From Lachnospiraceae bacterium (GTDB taxonomy: Bacteria; Bacillota; Clostridia; Lachnospirales; Lachnospiraceae), in NCBI GenBank assembly GCA_017550425.1, contig JAFZPG010000041.1, forward strand, positions 1-64,000: DNA of 64,000 bases, read 5' to 3'. Below are positions 28,638 to 38,082 of this stretch, piece after piece. The notes under the pieces are model-generated. The model saw nothing but the letters and a program-made list of their open reading frames with translations, was not told the DNA's origin and ran no database searches. The translations under genes and the position numbers were made by a program. How positions within the stretch are numbered: the first letter of the stretch is position 1; each line of letters begins with the position of its first letter.

Positions 28638-30257
28638 TCATTCGCCCAAAACATTTCTTGCGGCGATCGGGGTCATATAGTCGTATCGGTCAATCACGAT
28701 GCCTCGCTTCTCACTGGCGGCATGGATCATCTTACCATTTCCGATGTAGATTCCTACATGACCGACACAGTTTCTCTTCGCACTCCAGAAGAAGATCAGA
28801 TCTCCGGGCTTCATATCCTTAAAATCAACAGGAACGCCGTTGTTCTTCATCTGATAGGCTGCGGTCCTGGACAATTGATATCCGAAGTGTTCAAATACCC
28901 GCATCGTGAAACCGGAACAGTCGACCGCCACGCCCAGTTTGGTGCCCCCGTATTTGTAGGTACCGCCGAGATACTCCATGGCGAAATCAATGATCTGCTT
29001 ACGGATCGGGCTGATCTCAGGCTCTGTATATTCAACAGCCTCAGGCAACATGTAAAACCAGTCGGTAAATTCGCTATGCACATAGCCTTCATCCTCGGAA
29101 CCGAGGTCGATCTTGATCCACTCTCCCTCGAAACCGGTAACAACAAATACCGATCCTTTGGAGATCTTTGTAATGATATCGGTTTTTGTCGAAGGTCCGG
29201 AACGGACATTCAGAGTTTTTGCCGTAACCTTGATACCCGGGAAGCAGTTTTCGATCGCGAGGCGTCTGGCTTCTTCGCCGATCGCTACATATTCTGCATT
29301 GATCCAACCGTCAACATCGTTGGAAATGATGTGGAACCAATGTCCGTCAGCGGAAGGCTCCAAAAGATCGACTCCGCTGTACTTATAGAGTTTTCCGACG
29401 ACCTTTCCGGTTTTCGTGCTCGGAGCGTTGCGGACATTCAAATAGTTCTTTGCGATGACAACACCCAGATTATTAAAACCATCCATAACGCTTTCGCGCG
29501 GATCGGACGCTGCGATCTCGAGTACGGTATCCAGTCCCTGATAACGGATATAAAATGTATTTACTCCAAGTTCAAAAACCTTACCGATCTCATCGCATTC
29601 CCATTCGGGCAGGACGATGCGCTCGCCGTCTTTAAGTTCTCCCTGCACCTGAATGTCGGAAGCATTGGAGATCTCACCGACATATACGCGCGGCCCTGTG
29701 TAGATCGCAAAGATCTCTTCGATCCTCTCACCGTTCGGACCGATCGCCTTCGGAGCTTCCGTGGTCGGCTCTTGCGTCGTCGGCTCTTCGGTCGTGGGTT
29801 CCGGGGTGGTCGTCTCAGGTACCGTCGCAACCTCGGAAGTCGGGTCGATATCCGACGATCCGGGTTTCGTCTCAGAAAGGCTCGATGCGATCTGCGACCA
29901 ACCGTTCTGCGAATCGGGATCAAACGTAATATCTTCATATGCTGCGACCGAAGCCAAAATGTCCTCTAATGCGGCAGCAGTGATCTCACCATCCGAAGAC
30001 AGCCCGTGGAGGATGGAGCATATGCGATCATATTGTGTTTGCGATATATAGCCTTTATCCAGGCTGATCCTGTAATTTTTTTCCAGATCTTCTATTTTGT
30101 AAGAAATCGCGGAGTTTGAGCTTCTGTCAGACTCACGCGCATCCCCGCGGCCCGCAAAGATCGTAACGATAAGCAATACGATCATAGCCCCCAACCAAAG
30201 GATGGACGCTAACAGCTTACGATGTTTCGATACAAAGGGAATGAAATGATCTTTCAA
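28638..30257 (-). CDS. NlpC/P60 endopeptidase with SH3 domains
   Basis: A 539-residue exported peptidoglycan hydrolase. An N-terminal membrane segment (LLASILWLGAMIVLLIVTIF) is followed by a Thr/Glu/Pro-rich linker. Two bacterial SH3 domains come next (NYLNVRNAPSTKTGKVVG and KTLNVRSGPSTKTDIITK), then a C-terminal NlpC/P60 domain with DCSGF (catalytic Cys near 448), GHVGIYIGNGKMIHA (His near 500) and a third polar residue. Such enzymes cut D-Glu-diaminopimelate bonds in stem peptides. The start is TTG, eight bases after GGAGG. It stands alone between its own promoter and a strong terminator. Confidence 0.92.
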   Translation of the reverse strand: MKDHFIPFVSKHRKLLASILWLGAMIVLLIVTIFAGRGDARESDRSSNSAISYKIEDLEKNYRISLDKGYISQTQYDRICSILHGLSSDGEITAAALEDILASVAAYEDITFDPDSQNGWSQIASSLSETKPGSSDIDPTSEVATVPETTTPEPTTEEPTTQEPTTEAPKAIGPNGERIEEIFAIYTGPRVYVGEISNASDIQVQGELKDGERIVLPEWECDEIGKVFELGVNTFYIRYQGLDTVLEIAASDPRESVMDGFNNLGVVIAKNYLNVRNAPSTKTGKVVGKLYKYSGVDLLEPSADGHWFHIISNDVDGWINAEYVAIGEEARRLAIENCFPGIKVTAKTLNVRSGPSTKTDIITKISKGSVFVVTGFEGEWIKIDLGSEDEGYVHSEFTDWFYMLPEAVEYTEPEISPIRKQIIDFAMEYLGGTYKYGGTKLGVAVDCSGFTMRVFEHFGYQLSRTAAYQMKNNGVPVDFKDMKPGDLIFFWSAKRNCVGHVGIYIGNGKMIHAASEKRGIVIDRYDYMTPIAARNVLGE

Positions 30258-30279
30258 ATCAATGTCCTCCGCGGAAAAT

Positions 30280-30296
30280 GTTACAAAAGTGTTACA
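30280..30296 (-). promoter_or_regulatory. WalR-box-like direct repeat at the NlpC/P60 promoter
   Basis: On the minus strand TGTAAC-N5-TGTAAC matches the WalR (YycF) consensus TGTWAH-N5-TGTWAH at every position. It begins about six bases after the -10 box and covers the expected transcription start. That position suggests repression, though it could also serve activation from another start. Confidence 0.6.
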
Positions 30297-30301
30297 AAGT
30301 G

Positions 30302-30330
30302 ATTATAGCAAATTGTATTTGATTTGTCAA
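30302..30330 (-). promoter_or_regulatory. Consensus promoter of the NlpC/P60 gene
   Basis: Minus strand TTGACA (30325-30330), 17 bases, TATAAT (30302-30307): a perfect sigma-A match. The -35 box overlaps the ribF stop. Confidence 0.92.
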
Positions 30331-31265
30331 GTTTCTGCAAAAAGCCCAGCATTTTCCATGTCTTTACGCATCTGTACCTTAAGTTCTTCAACCGATGAAA
30401 AACGTTTTTCAGGACGCAACATCTTCAGTAATTCCACATCGGCGACCTGTCCGTAGAGGTCCCCGTCGAACCCGATCAGGTGGGTCTCAGCGGTGATCAC
30501 GTTTTGGTCGTTGTTCTCCCGGAACGTCGGACGGATTCCGATATTCGTGACGCCGGTCCAAATGCTTCCGTCCGGAATCAGGACCTTCGAAGCATACACG
30601 CCGAACGGAGGCAGGATCACATCCTGTTCCGGAAACTGGTTGATGGTCGGCATGTTCATGACACGCCCCATCTGTCGGCCGTGCATGACCTCGCCTATGA
30701 AACCGTAGTGATAGCCGAGCATCGTATTGACCTCTTCGATCTGCCCTTTCAGCAGGCATTCGCGGATCCTCGTGCTGCTGATCGCCTCGCCTTTGTAATA
30801 CTCTTTATCCAATACCTGAACGGTATAGTCTTTTTCCTCGCCATAGGCACGCAGGAACTCCGGATCGCCGGCGCGGTGGTATCCGAACCGGAAATCATTA
30901 CCCACGCAGACTGCTTTTGCATGCATCCTGCGGAGCACGAATTCATCCACGAACTGCTGCGGCGACATCTTCATGATCTTATCGGAAAACGGGCATTCGA
31001 CAAGATAGTCGATGCCCATATCCTCCAGGCGACGGCGCTTCTGCGTCTCGGAAATGATCCGCTTCTGCCGCCCGGTCCCGAGCCTCTCGTAGGGAGAACT
31101 CGAAAACGTAAAGACAACGGCAGGCCGACCGGTCTTCTTTTTTTCTTCCAGCAAGGTCCGGAATATCTTTTGATGCCCCAGATGCAGGCCGTCGAACTTT
31201 CCGACCGTCACCACGGTCTCATCGGCCTTTAGCACCTGCGTTTTCTTTCCTTCGATGATCTCCAT
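30327..31265 (-). CDS. ribF: Bifunctional riboflavin kinase / FAD synthetase
   Basis: A 312-residue enzyme converting riboflavin to FMN and then FAD. The N-terminal adenylyltransferase has TVGKFDGLHLGHQKIF and SSTRIRECL. The C-terminal kinase has HGRQMGRVMNMPTIN and the metal/ATP region GVYASKV through GVTNIGIRPTF. Full length. It is last in the nusA operon, three bases after truB, as is common in bacteria. Its FAD product is the cofactor of PyrK elsewhere in the window. Confidence 0.96.
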   Translation of the reverse strand: MEIIEGKKTQVLKADETVVTVGKFDGLHLGHQKIFRTLLEEKKKTGRPAVVFTFSSSPYERLGTGRQKRIISETQKRRRLEDMGIDYLVECPFSDKIMKMSPQQFVDEFVLRRMHAKAVCVGNDFRFGYHRAGDPEFLRAYGEEKDYTVQVLDKEYYKGEAISSTRIRECLLKGQIEEVNTMLGYHYGFIGEVMHGRQMGRVMNMPTINQFPEQDVILPPFGVYASKVLIPDGSIWTGVTNIGIRPTFRENNDQNVITAETHLIGFDGDLYGQVADVELLKMLRPEKRFSSVEELKVQMRKDMENAGLFAET

Positions 31266-31268
31266 TGA

Positions 31269-32228
31269 TTACCTCTTGCTATCTTCCGTACAGACATGAA
31301 AGATCTTTACGGGGCGGTAAATGACCGCACCGTCCGTCTTCGATATTTCCGCACGATAGGTCGCGCAAAAGCGACCGTTTGTATCATATAAAAGCACCGG
31401 ATCTTCGTCTCCCGGGCGGATGCATTTCATGCGATCGGCAGCGATCACGTTGCCGTTCTCAAGAAATCGCGCATACTCAGGCAGGATCCGGTACGCCGCG
31501 TGCCCGTCATAGAAACGTTCCACGCTTAAAAACAATTGTTCCGCTCCGGCTTCGGAGGCTACCGCCTCCTCCAGTTCTTTCAGGGTCACTGCGTTTTCCA
31601 TGGAAAACTGTGCAACTCGAACACGTGTCAGCGACTGCATACAGGCGCCGACGCCGAGTTTCTCACCGATATCGTGGATCAGGGTCCGGATATATGTTCC
31701 TTTCGAGCAGTGCACGCGCAGTTTCACCAGCACTCCGTCCCTTTCCAAAACATCCAGTTTGTAGATCGTTACAGGACGCGCCTGACGTTCCACCTCAATG
31801 CCTCTGCGGGCCAGATCCACAAGTTTCTGTCCGTTGACCTTTAACGCACTGTACATGGGCGGAATCTGGCTGTACGGGCCTGTAAACGCCATGCAGGCGG
31901 CATTGACCGCGTCATCCGACAGTTCACGGCATGTTTTCTCGTCCGTCTGCCGTAAAACACTTCCCGTCATGTCCTGGGTATCCGTCACGATGCCCAGGCG
32001 CATCACGGCCTCGTAGACCTTATCATGGTCCGTCAGAAACTCACAGAGCTTCGTCGCCTCCCCGACGCAGACAGGCAAAACGCCGACCGCATCCGGATCC
32101 AGCGTCCCGGTATGGCCGATCTTACGTGTATGCAGGATGCCTCGCATCTTCGCGACAACATCGTGGGAGGTAAAGCCCTTCTCTTTGTAAATGTTGATGA
32201 TACCCTGATATTCCATATCACTCTTCAT
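31269..32228 (-). CDS. truB: tRNA pseudouridine-55 synthase
   Basis: Makes pseudouridine 55 in the T loop of tRNAs. It shows GIINIYKEKGFTSHDVVAKM, the catalytic KIGHTGTLDPDAVGVLPV (nucleophile Asp) and GTYIRTLIHDIG. About 315 residues, normal. The first ATG (32228) overlaps rbfA by 11 bases; the in-frame ATG at 32216 fits the family N-terminus better and either is possible. The usual neighbour nrnA between rbfA and truB is missing. Confidence 0.95.
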   Translation of the reverse strand: MKSDMEYQGIINIYKEKGFTSHDVVAKMRGILHTRKIGHTGTLDPDAVGVLPVCVGEATKLCEFLTDHDKVYEAVMRLGIVTDTQDMTGSVLRQTDEKTCRELSDDAVNAACMAFTGPYSQIPPMYSALKVNGQKLVDLARRGIEVERQARPVTIYKLDVLERDGVLVKLRVHCSKGTYIRTLIHDIGEKLGVGACMQSLTRVRVAQFSMENAVTLKELEEAVASEAGAEQLFLSVERFYDGHAAYRILPEYARFLENGNVIAADRMKCIRPGDEDPVLLYDTNGRFCATYRAEISKTDGAVIYRPVKIFHVCTEDSKR

Positions 32229-32616
32229 CTAAGGTAGTCTCTTCCTCGTCGGAGCGGTCGGGCATCTGCGCCATGACCTCTTCGATCTTATGGGACATCG
32301 TTACGCCGTAAGCGATCGATGTGTCCGCGATGAAACGGATCTCCGGCGTGTTGCGGAGGTTCACCGTATGAGCCAGGCGGGTGCGCACGAAGGGCGCAGC
32401 GCTCTTTAAGCCTGCCATCGTCTCCTTCAGCGCATTCTCGTCTCCGAGCACGCTGATGTACGCCTTGCAATATTTCAGGTCCGGAGTGACCTCGACCGCG
32501 GTCACGCTCGTCATCGGGCTGATGCGCGGATCTTTGATCTCACTGCGGATGATATTGCTCAGTTCTTTCATCACTTCCCCGTTGATCCGGGTAGCTTTAT
32601 TACTGTTTCTTCTCAA
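32218..32616 (-). CDS. rbfA: 30S ribosome-binding factor A
   Basis: A 132-residue KH-type factor for 16S rRNA 5'-end maturation and cold adaptation. Typical sequence: RINGEVMKELSNIIRSEIKDPRI at the start and TPDLKYCKAYISVLGDE. It ends in an acidic tail. The start is TTG behind GAGAGAG. Its coding end overlaps the first truB codons, and two hairpins separate it from infB. Confidence 0.93.
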   Translation of the reverse strand: MRRNSNKATRINGEVMKELSNIIRSEIKDPRISPMTSVTAVEVTPDLKYCKAYISVLGDENALKETMAGLKSAAPFVRTRLAHTVNLRNTPEIRFIADTSIAYGVTMSHKIEEVMAQMPDRSDEEETTLDEE

Positions 32617-32632
32617 ATGTCTCTCTCTTTCC

Positions 32633-32680
32633 GCAAAGCATCGCGCTTTGCAAAGCAGGCTTTCGCCTTACGCGAAAGCC
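32633..32680 (-). other. Two tandem hairpins between infB and rbfA
   Basis: Stem 32658-32666 / 32672-32680 (9 bp) and stem 32633-32639 / 32645-32651 (7 bp) lie in the 76-base gap. Neither is followed by a T run, so they look like mRNA processing, stability or translational elements and not terminators. Confidence 0.55.
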
Positions 32681-32692
32681 CGTTTTGGATTA

Positions 32693-35530
32693 CTATCTCG
32701 GTACTTCTACCATGATGTAGCCTTCGATCGTATCCTCGACTGCCACATCGTTAAACTTCTCAAATACCATACCGCATTCGAAGCCTTCCTTGACTTCCTT
32801 TACGTCGTCCTTCATACGCTTCAGGGATGCCAGCTCGCCCTCGTAGATCTTCTCGTCTCCGCGGAAAATGCGGATCTTGCAGCCACGTGTGAACGAACCG
32901 CTCTTTACGTACGAACCTGCGATCACGCCGATGCCGGAAGCCTTGAATAGCGCACGGATCTCGCCGTGGCCGATGACTTTCTCCTCGTAGATCGGCTCGA
33001 GCATACCCTTCATGGCAGCTTCCACGTCTGCGATCGCCTGATAGATAATGCTGTACAGCTTGATGTCGACTTTCTCACGGTCGGCAACGGACTTCGCCAT
33101 GACATCCGGACGAACGTTGAAACCGATGATGATCGCGTTCGATGCGGAAGCCAGGGAAACGTCGGATTCGTTGATGGCACCGACACCGCTGTGGATGACC
33201 TTTACAACAACTTCCTCGTTGGACAGCTTCATAAGGGACTGCTTAACGGCCTCAACGGAACCCTGAACGTCCGCCTTGATGATGAGGTTGAGTTCCTTAA
33301 CATTGCCCGCCTGGATCTGTGAATACAGACCATCCAGCGTCAACTGCATCTTCGTGTTGTCGAGCAGTTTCACCTTATTCTGGGCAATGAATGTCTCGGC
33401 AAAATGTCTGGCCTCTTTATCGGTGTTCGTCGTGATGACGATCTCACCTGCATTCGGAACGTCGTTCAGACCCAGGATCTCAACAGGCGTCGAAGGTGTT
33501 GCGACTTCGAGCTTGCGGCCCTTATCGTCCATCATCGCGCGGACCTTACCATAGCAGGAACCGACGGTAACATTGTCACCGACATGCAGGGTACCCTTCT
33601 GCACCAGAACGGTCGCAACGGGACCTTTGCCTTTATCCAGTTTTGCTTCGATGACGAGACCACGGACTCTGCGGTTCGGGTTCGCCTTCAGTTCCTTCAT
33701 ATCGGCAACGAGGAGGATCATCTCCAACAGTTCGTCGATGCCCTGACCGGTCTTTGCGGATACCGGCGCGAAGATGGTGCTGCCGCCCCAATCCTCGGGA
33801 ACCAGTTCATATTCACTTAACTCCTGCTTAACGCGCTCGATGTTTGCGCTCGGCTTATCGATCTTATTGATTGCAACGATGATCTCTACGCCGGCTGCTT
33901 TCGCGTGGTTGATCGCCTCAATGGTCTGCGGCATGACACCGTCATCCGCGGCTACTACAAGGATCGCGATATCGGTAGACTTCGCGCCGCGCATACGCAT
34001 TGCGGTAAATGCTTCATGTCCCGGCGTATCAAGGAAGGTGATCATACGATCGTTGATGCCGACCATATATGCACCGATGTGCTGTGTGATACCACCTGCC
34101 TCGCGGGCGATCACATTTGTGTTTCGGATGCAGTCCAAAAGGGAAGTCTTACCATGGTCAACGTGACCCATAACGCAGACGACCGGAGGACGGGGAACGA
34201 GGGTATCCTCGGGATCTACGGTGTCACGAAGCATCTCTTCGATGACATCGACTTTTTCCTCATGCTCGCAGATGATCTCGTAATCGATCGCGATCTCTTC
34301 CGCCTGCTCGAAGGTCAGATCACTGTTAATGGTGAAGATCTGTCCCTTCAGGAACAGTTTTTTGATCAGAGCCGCGGGCTGGATCTTCATCTTTTCAGCC
34401 AGATCGCTGACCGTGATCGTATCCGGAACGGTGATCACTTTGATCTTCTCTTCTTCTTTTGCCTGTTCGGGCTTCTTCGGGCCTACGGACTTCATCTTGC
34501 TGAGGTTCTTGATGTTCTCCTCTTTGCGGATGCCGGTTCCGTACTGTTTGCTCTTCTCGCGTGTCTCACGCTCTTTTTTATTGGTCGCCTTACCTCCGCG
34601 CATCTCCGTCTTCGTCTGGCCGAATCCCATTCCGCCGGAGGAGGAAGATGTCTTACGCGCTGCCGGCTTACGATTGTTGTTGTTCTCGTAATCGGCGTCC
34701 TTATCCTTGTTGAATCCTTCATCTTTGCCGAAACCAGCGTTACGGTAATCCGGACGTCCGCCCTGAGCGTTCTGTCCGAAACGATTGCCCTGCGGGCGAC
34801 CGCCCTGGCCAGGAACGCCTGCTCCGGGTCCTCTGCGCGCGCCGTTTCTGTCCGTCGATCCTTCCGGGCGACCGGCAAATGCTCCGGTCCTCTGGATGGT
34901 AGGACGACCCTGACCGTCTTTGCGGAAATTACCGCCTTCCTGTCTCGGACGACCATCTCCGCGCTGCGGTCTCTGCTCGCCTCTCGCAGGACGAACGACC
35001 TTCGTTTTCGGTGTCTCAACCGGAACCTCGATCTTCGCAACAATGACCTGGTCAGCGCTGCGGATCTCATTGGCCAGCTCACCGGTCTTCACGGGCTGTG
35101 CTGCCTTTGCAGGCTCCTTTTTCTCTTTAACGGGCGCCTTCTCTTCTTTAGCCTCCGTTGCGGCAGGCGCTGCAACAGGAGCTGTCGTCTCAACAACCGC
35201 ATCCTCTGCATTGACCTTTACAGCGGGCTTCTCCGTCTTTGCGGGCGCTGCCTGCTCGGCAACGGGAGCCACCGCCTTCGGAGCCTTTACGGGCTCTTCG
35301 GCTTTCTCCGTCACCTTTTTCGCCGTCGGGCGTGTGCTCTTCGCAACATCCGTCTTCAGATTCTGCGGGCGAACGACCGTAGCATACTTCGTAGTGCTGT
35401 GCTGCGGGCGAACGACCGTTGCATAACGTTTCTTTTTAGCGCCGTCTTCCGCAGCGGGAGTCGCTTTTGCTTCCTCAGCTGCCGGCGCTTTCTTTATTTC
35501 TTTTTTATCCTTATCGTTGATCTCTGCCAT
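32693..35530 (-). CDS. infB: Translation initiation factor IF-2
   Basis: A 945-residue GTPase bringing fMet-tRNA to the 30S subunit. Residues 1 to about 360 are a long low-complexity Ala/Pro/Lys/Arg-Gly-rich extension, including two copies of YATVVRPQ near the start. An IF2-N domain ([20 protein letters not shown]) lies near 370. The G domain has [12 protein letters not shown] near 453, DTPGHEAF and NKIDKP; beta-barrel and C-terminal fMet-binding domains complete it. The N-terminal extension is longer than in Bacillus but common in Clostridia. Start follows GGAGGAAATAT. Confidence 0.97.
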   Translation of the reverse strand: MAEINDKDKKEIKKAPAAEEAKATPAAEDGAKKKRYATVVRPQHSTTKYATVVRPQNLKTDVAKSTRPTAKKVTEKAEEPVKAPKAVAPVAEQAAPAKTEKPAVKVNAEDAVVETTAPVAAPAATEAKEEKAPVKEKKEPAKAAQPVKTGELANEIRSADQVIVAKIEVPVETPKTKVVRPARGEQRPQRGDGRPRQEGGNFRKDGQGRPTIQRTGAFAGRPEGSTDRNGARRGPGAGVPGQGGRPQGNRFGQNAQGGRPDYRNAGFGKDEGFNKDKDADYENNNNRKPAARKTSSSSGGMGFGQTKTEMRGGKATNKKERETREKSKQYGTGIRKEENIKNLSKMKSVGPKKPEQAKEEEKIKVITVPDTITVSDLAEKMKIQPAALIKKLFLKGQIFTINSDLTFEQAEEIAIDYEIICEHEEKVDVIEEMLRDTVDPEDTLVPRPPVVCVMGHVDHGKTSLLDCIRNTNVIAREAGGITQHIGAYMVGINDRMITFLDTPGHEAFTAMRMRGAKSTDIAILVVAADDGVMPQTIEAINHAKAAGVEIIVAINKIDKPSANIERVKQELSEYELVPEDWGGSTIFAPVSAKTGQGIDELLEMILLVADMKELKANPNRRVRGLVIEAKLDKGKGPVATVLVQKGTLHVGDNVTVGSCYGKVRAMMDDKGRKLEVATPSTPVEILGLNDVPNAGEIVITTNTDKEARHFAETFIAQNKVKLLDNTKMQLTLDGLYSQIQAGNVKELNLIIKADVQGSVEAVKQSLMKLSNEEVVVKVIHSGVGAINESDVSLASASNAIIIGFNVRPDVMAKSVADREKVDIKLYSIIYQAIADVEAAMKGMLEPIYEEKVIGHGEIRALFKASGIGVIAGSYVKSGSFTRGCKIRIFRGDEKIYEGELASLKRMKDDVKEVKEGFECGMVFEKFNDVAVEDTIEGYIMVEVPR

Positions 35531-35542
35531 ATATTTCCTCCG

Positions 35543-35854
35543 TTACTGTTGATCCGTTGTGAAATAGTTTATGATCGTACGGGCAATGCCTGCATCATTG
35601 ATACTAATGACCGCACGCGTTTCACTCCCGATCGCCTTCCCAAGTGTTGCCATGTCAAATCGCTCATAAAGAGGTACCTGATAAAACGTCGTTTTATCAC
35701 GAAATCGCTTCTTCGTGTTTGCGGATGCTTCTTCGGATACGATGACGACCTTCGCCTTGCCGCCGCGGATCGATTCCTCTACGAGGAACTCTCCCGACGC
35801 CAGTTTGCCGGCCTTCTTCGCTATGCCCAGCATTGACAATATCTTTTTATCCAA
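35543..35854 (-). CDS. ylxQ: L7Ae-family RNA-binding protein YlxQ
   Basis: A 103-residue member of the L7Ae/L30e/S12e/Gadd45 fold, which binds kink-turn RNA. It starts KKILSMLGIAKKAGKLASGE and has the characteristic KAKVVIVSEEAS strand. Function in bacteria is not settled. It lies between rnpM and infB, as in Bacillus. The TTG start lies inside the end of rnpM (8-base overlap) behind AAGGAG. Confidence 0.9.
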   Translation of the reverse strand: MDKKILSMLGIAKKAGKLASGEFLVEESIRGGKAKVVIVSEEASANTKKRFRDKTTFYQVPLYERFDMATLGKAIGSETRAVISINDAGIARTIINYFTTDQQ

Positions 35855-36125
35855 GCGTATCCATCTCCTTTTCCAGAGCCGAAAAGATCTCTTCGGAAAT
35901 GTTCGTCTTCAGCGAGCGGTTCAATCCTTTGTTTTTATGCGCCGCCTTCAGGCACTCGGGATTCTTGCAGATATAGGCCCCGCGTCCGTTTTTCTTTCCG
36001 GTCGCATCCAGCAATATCTCGCCTTCCGTCGTAAGAACGACTCGTATCATTTCCTTTTTCGGTTTCATCTCCCCGCAACCGACACACACGCGGAGCGGGA
36101 TCTTTTTAACGATCTGTTTTGCCAC
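35847..36125 (-). CDS. rnpM: YlxR/RnpM RNase P modulator
   Basis: A 92-residue protein of the YlxR family (RnpM in Bacillus, where it binds RNase P RNA and modulates its activity). The family signature RVCVGCGEMKPKKEMIRVV and GRGAYICKNPEC are present. It lies in the standard place between nusA and ylxQ. The start is GTG behind AGGTGAG. Confidence 0.92.
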   Translation of the reverse strand: MAKQIVKKIPLRVCVGCGEMKPKKEMIRVVLTTEGEILLDATGKKNGRGAYICKNPECLKAAHKNKGLNRSLKTNISEEIFSALEKEMDTLG

Positions 36126-36160
36126 GAATGCTTTCTCACCTCTTTAATGATCTGCTTTGA

Positions 36161-37399
36161 TCATTCCTCTTCGTTCTCGGAGGTCTCCTCGGAAGCTTCA
36201 GAAGCCTCCTCATATTCCTCATCTTCGTCGTAGTATTCTTCTGCGCCTTCTTCGCCCTCTTCGAATTCGCTGTAGCCTTCGTACTCTTCGCCGTCATAGC
36301 CCAGCTCTTCGAACAGGCCGCTTTCCTTCGCCTGTGTCTCGGACTTGATGTCGATCTTGTAACCGGTCAGTCTCGCAGCGAGGCGGGCGTTCTGGCCTTC
36401 CTTACCAATGGCCAATGAAAGCTGATAGTCAGGAACGATGACGATGGCGTCACGCTCTTCCTCATCGGCCCAAACACCGATGACCTTTGCAGGACTCAGC
36501 GCGTTCTCGATAAGCAGCGCAGGGTTTTCGTTCCAGTTGATGATATCGATCTTCTCGCCGTTGAGTTCATTGACCACAGCGTCGATACGCGCACGCTTCA
36601 GGCCGATGCATGCGCCGATCGGATCTACATTCGGATCGTTGGACCAAACGGCCATCTTCGTACGGGAACCTGCCTCACGGCTGATCGCCTTGATCTCAAC
36701 GATACCGTCACGGATCTCGGTAACCTCGTTCTCAAACAGACGCTTTACGAGCTCCGGATGGGAACGGGAAACGGTCACACGCGGTCCGCGGGATGCATCC
36801 TTGACCTCAACAACATAAAGTTTGATTCTCTGACCCGGGCGGTACACCTCACCCTTCGGGATCTCGGATGCCTTCAGGTTTGTCTCGATCTTACCGAGAT
36901 TGATGTTGACATCCTCTTTATCTTTCACATAGTGCTGCACGATACCGGTGATGAGATCCTTCTCCTTTTCGTAGTACATCTCGAACAGGTTCTTTCTTTC
37001 TTCTTCACGCAGTTTCTGAATGATGACATTTTTAGCTTCGCCCGCAACGATACGGCTGAAGTTTTTGGATTCCTTCTGGTCGCGGAAGATGTCTCCCAGT
37101 TCTACGCCGGGATCCTTCTCTCTCGCTGCCGCGAGCGAGATCTCGCAGGTCGGATCGGTCACAGTCTCAACGACCGTCTTTTCAACCCAGACACGAAGTT
37201 CGCCGGTCTCGCGGTCGATGGTTACGAAAACATTGTCAGCCTTTCCGAAGTTTTTGCGGCATACACCGAGCAGGGACTGCTCCACTGCATCCAGAATGAC
37301 TTCCTTCTTAAATCCTTTTTCTTTCTCAAGCTGCTCGAGAGCTTCGATCAACTCTCTACTGTCCTTGTTCTCTTTGGTTTCTTTTGCAGCCTTTCTCAT
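36161..37399 (-). CDS. nusA: Transcription factor NusA with acidic tail
   Basis: A 412-residue RNA polymerase-binding factor acting in pausing, termination and antitermination. The N-terminal domain (about 1-125) begins SRELIEALEQLEKEKGF. An S1 domain (about 130-200) and two KH domains follow (VTVSRSHPELVKRLFENEVTEI; AIGKEGQNARLAARLTGYKI). After residue about 360 the chain is a highly acidic, Tyr-rich tail of about 50 residues that is longer than in Bacillus NusA, which ends near the second KH domain. Start follows AGGAGGATACGATAAAA. Confidence 0.96.
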   Translation of the reverse strand: MRKAAKETKENKDSRELIEALEQLEKEKGFKKEVILDAVEQSLLGVCRKNFGKADNVFVTIDRETGELRVWVEKTVVETVTDPTCEISLAAAREKDPGVELGDIFRDQKESKNFSRIVAGEAKNVIIQKLREEERKNLFEMYYEKEKDLITGIVQHYVKDKEDVNINLGKIETNLKASEIPKGEVYRPGQRIKLYVVEVKDASRGPRVTVSRSHPELVKRLFENEVTEIRDGIVEIKAISREAGSRTKMAVWSNDPNVDPIGACIGLKRARIDAVVNELNGEKIDIINWNENPALLIENALSPAKVIGVWADEEERDAIVIVPDYQLSLAIGKEGQNARLAARLTGYKIDIKSETQAKESGLFEELGYDGEEYEGYSEFEEGEEGAEEYYDEDEEYEEASEASEETSENEEE

Positions 37400-37448
37400 T
37401 TTTATCGTATCCTCCTATTCTGTATAAAAAGTATGTATTGTTTTCTGT

Positions 37449-37970
37449 CTACCATTCGATCGCCTGACGGATCAGTGCGATCTCTTTTCTTTGAAACGTG
37501 CGCTCTTTGGTATCGGAAAGCGCTATGGTCACGGTCTCGTCATCATAAGAGACCAGGGTTCCCGCAAAATCTTTGGTCTTCTGTGCCTTACTTTTCTTCG
37601 CCTTCGGATCTGCCTCGTCGGCATCCGCATCGACCGGAACGGGCTTATAGAGTTTGATCTCCACGTCTTTACCGACGTTCCGAGCGAAATCCTTCGGTTT
37701 TACCAGCGGACGACCCAAGCCGGGCGAACTCACTTCCAGGATGTAATTATCCTCGATCGGGTCCGTCTCGTCGAGTTTGTCGCTGACATAGCGGCTGACC
37801 GTTTCACAGTCATCGATGGTGATACCGCCCTCTTTGTCGATGTAGTAGCGCAGGTAGTAGTTCCCGGCTTCCTTGACATATTCGACGTCCACCAGCTCAA
37901 AATGATTCTCGGCAATGGCCGGGGCTACCAGCTCTTCGGCCAATGCAACGATGTCTTCGGATTTTTTCAT
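37449..37970 (-). CDS. rimP: Ribosome maturation factor RimP
   Basis: A 173-residue 30S assembly factor and first gene of the nusA operon. Landmarks are ELVDVEYVKEAGNYYLRYYI, CETVSRYVSDKLDE and the conserved YILEVSSPGLGRPL. A charged linker with several Lys (about 125-135) precedes the SH3-like C-terminal domain and makes it slightly long. An RBS AAAGAGGGAT precedes the start, at the end of a leader of about 105 bases. Confidence 0.95.
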   Translation of the reverse strand: MKKSEDIVALAEELVAPAIAENHFELVDVEYVKEAGNYYLRYYIDKEGGITIDDCETVSRYVSDKLDETDPIEDNYILEVSSPGLGRPLVKPKDFARNVGKDVEIKLYKPVPVDADADEADPKAKKSKAQKTKDFAGTLVSYDDETVTIALSDTKERTFQRKEIALIRQAIEW

Positions 37971-38030
37971 TTGAAATCCCTCTTTTGTAATCTGATCAAC
38001 AAATGCTCTTCAGGCTGTTTTAGCAAATAG

Positions 38031-38054
38031 AAAAGTGGGCTTTGCAGCCCACTT
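38031..38054 (-). terminator. Terminator-like hairpin in the rimP-nusA leader
   Basis: A 9-bp perfect stem (38046-38054 / 38033-38041) is closed by a GCAA tetraloop on the minus strand and followed by TTCTATTT. It lies downstream of the promoter and upstream of rimP, so it would end transcription before the operon unless bypassed. Confidence 0.7.
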
Positions 38055-38082
38055 AACATACTCACTATAACAACTGTAACGA

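Noticed and set aside
28599..29969. Plus-strand frame of 456 codons opposite the NlpC/P60 gene
   Set aside because: Shadow of a clearly coding minus-strand gene; no recognisable domain and it begins beside a terminator.
33905..35836. Open plus-strand frame of 643 codons opposite infB
   Set aside because: It is antisense to the low-complexity part of IF-2, with Leu/Arg/Ser-rich composition, no domain and no ribosome binding site.
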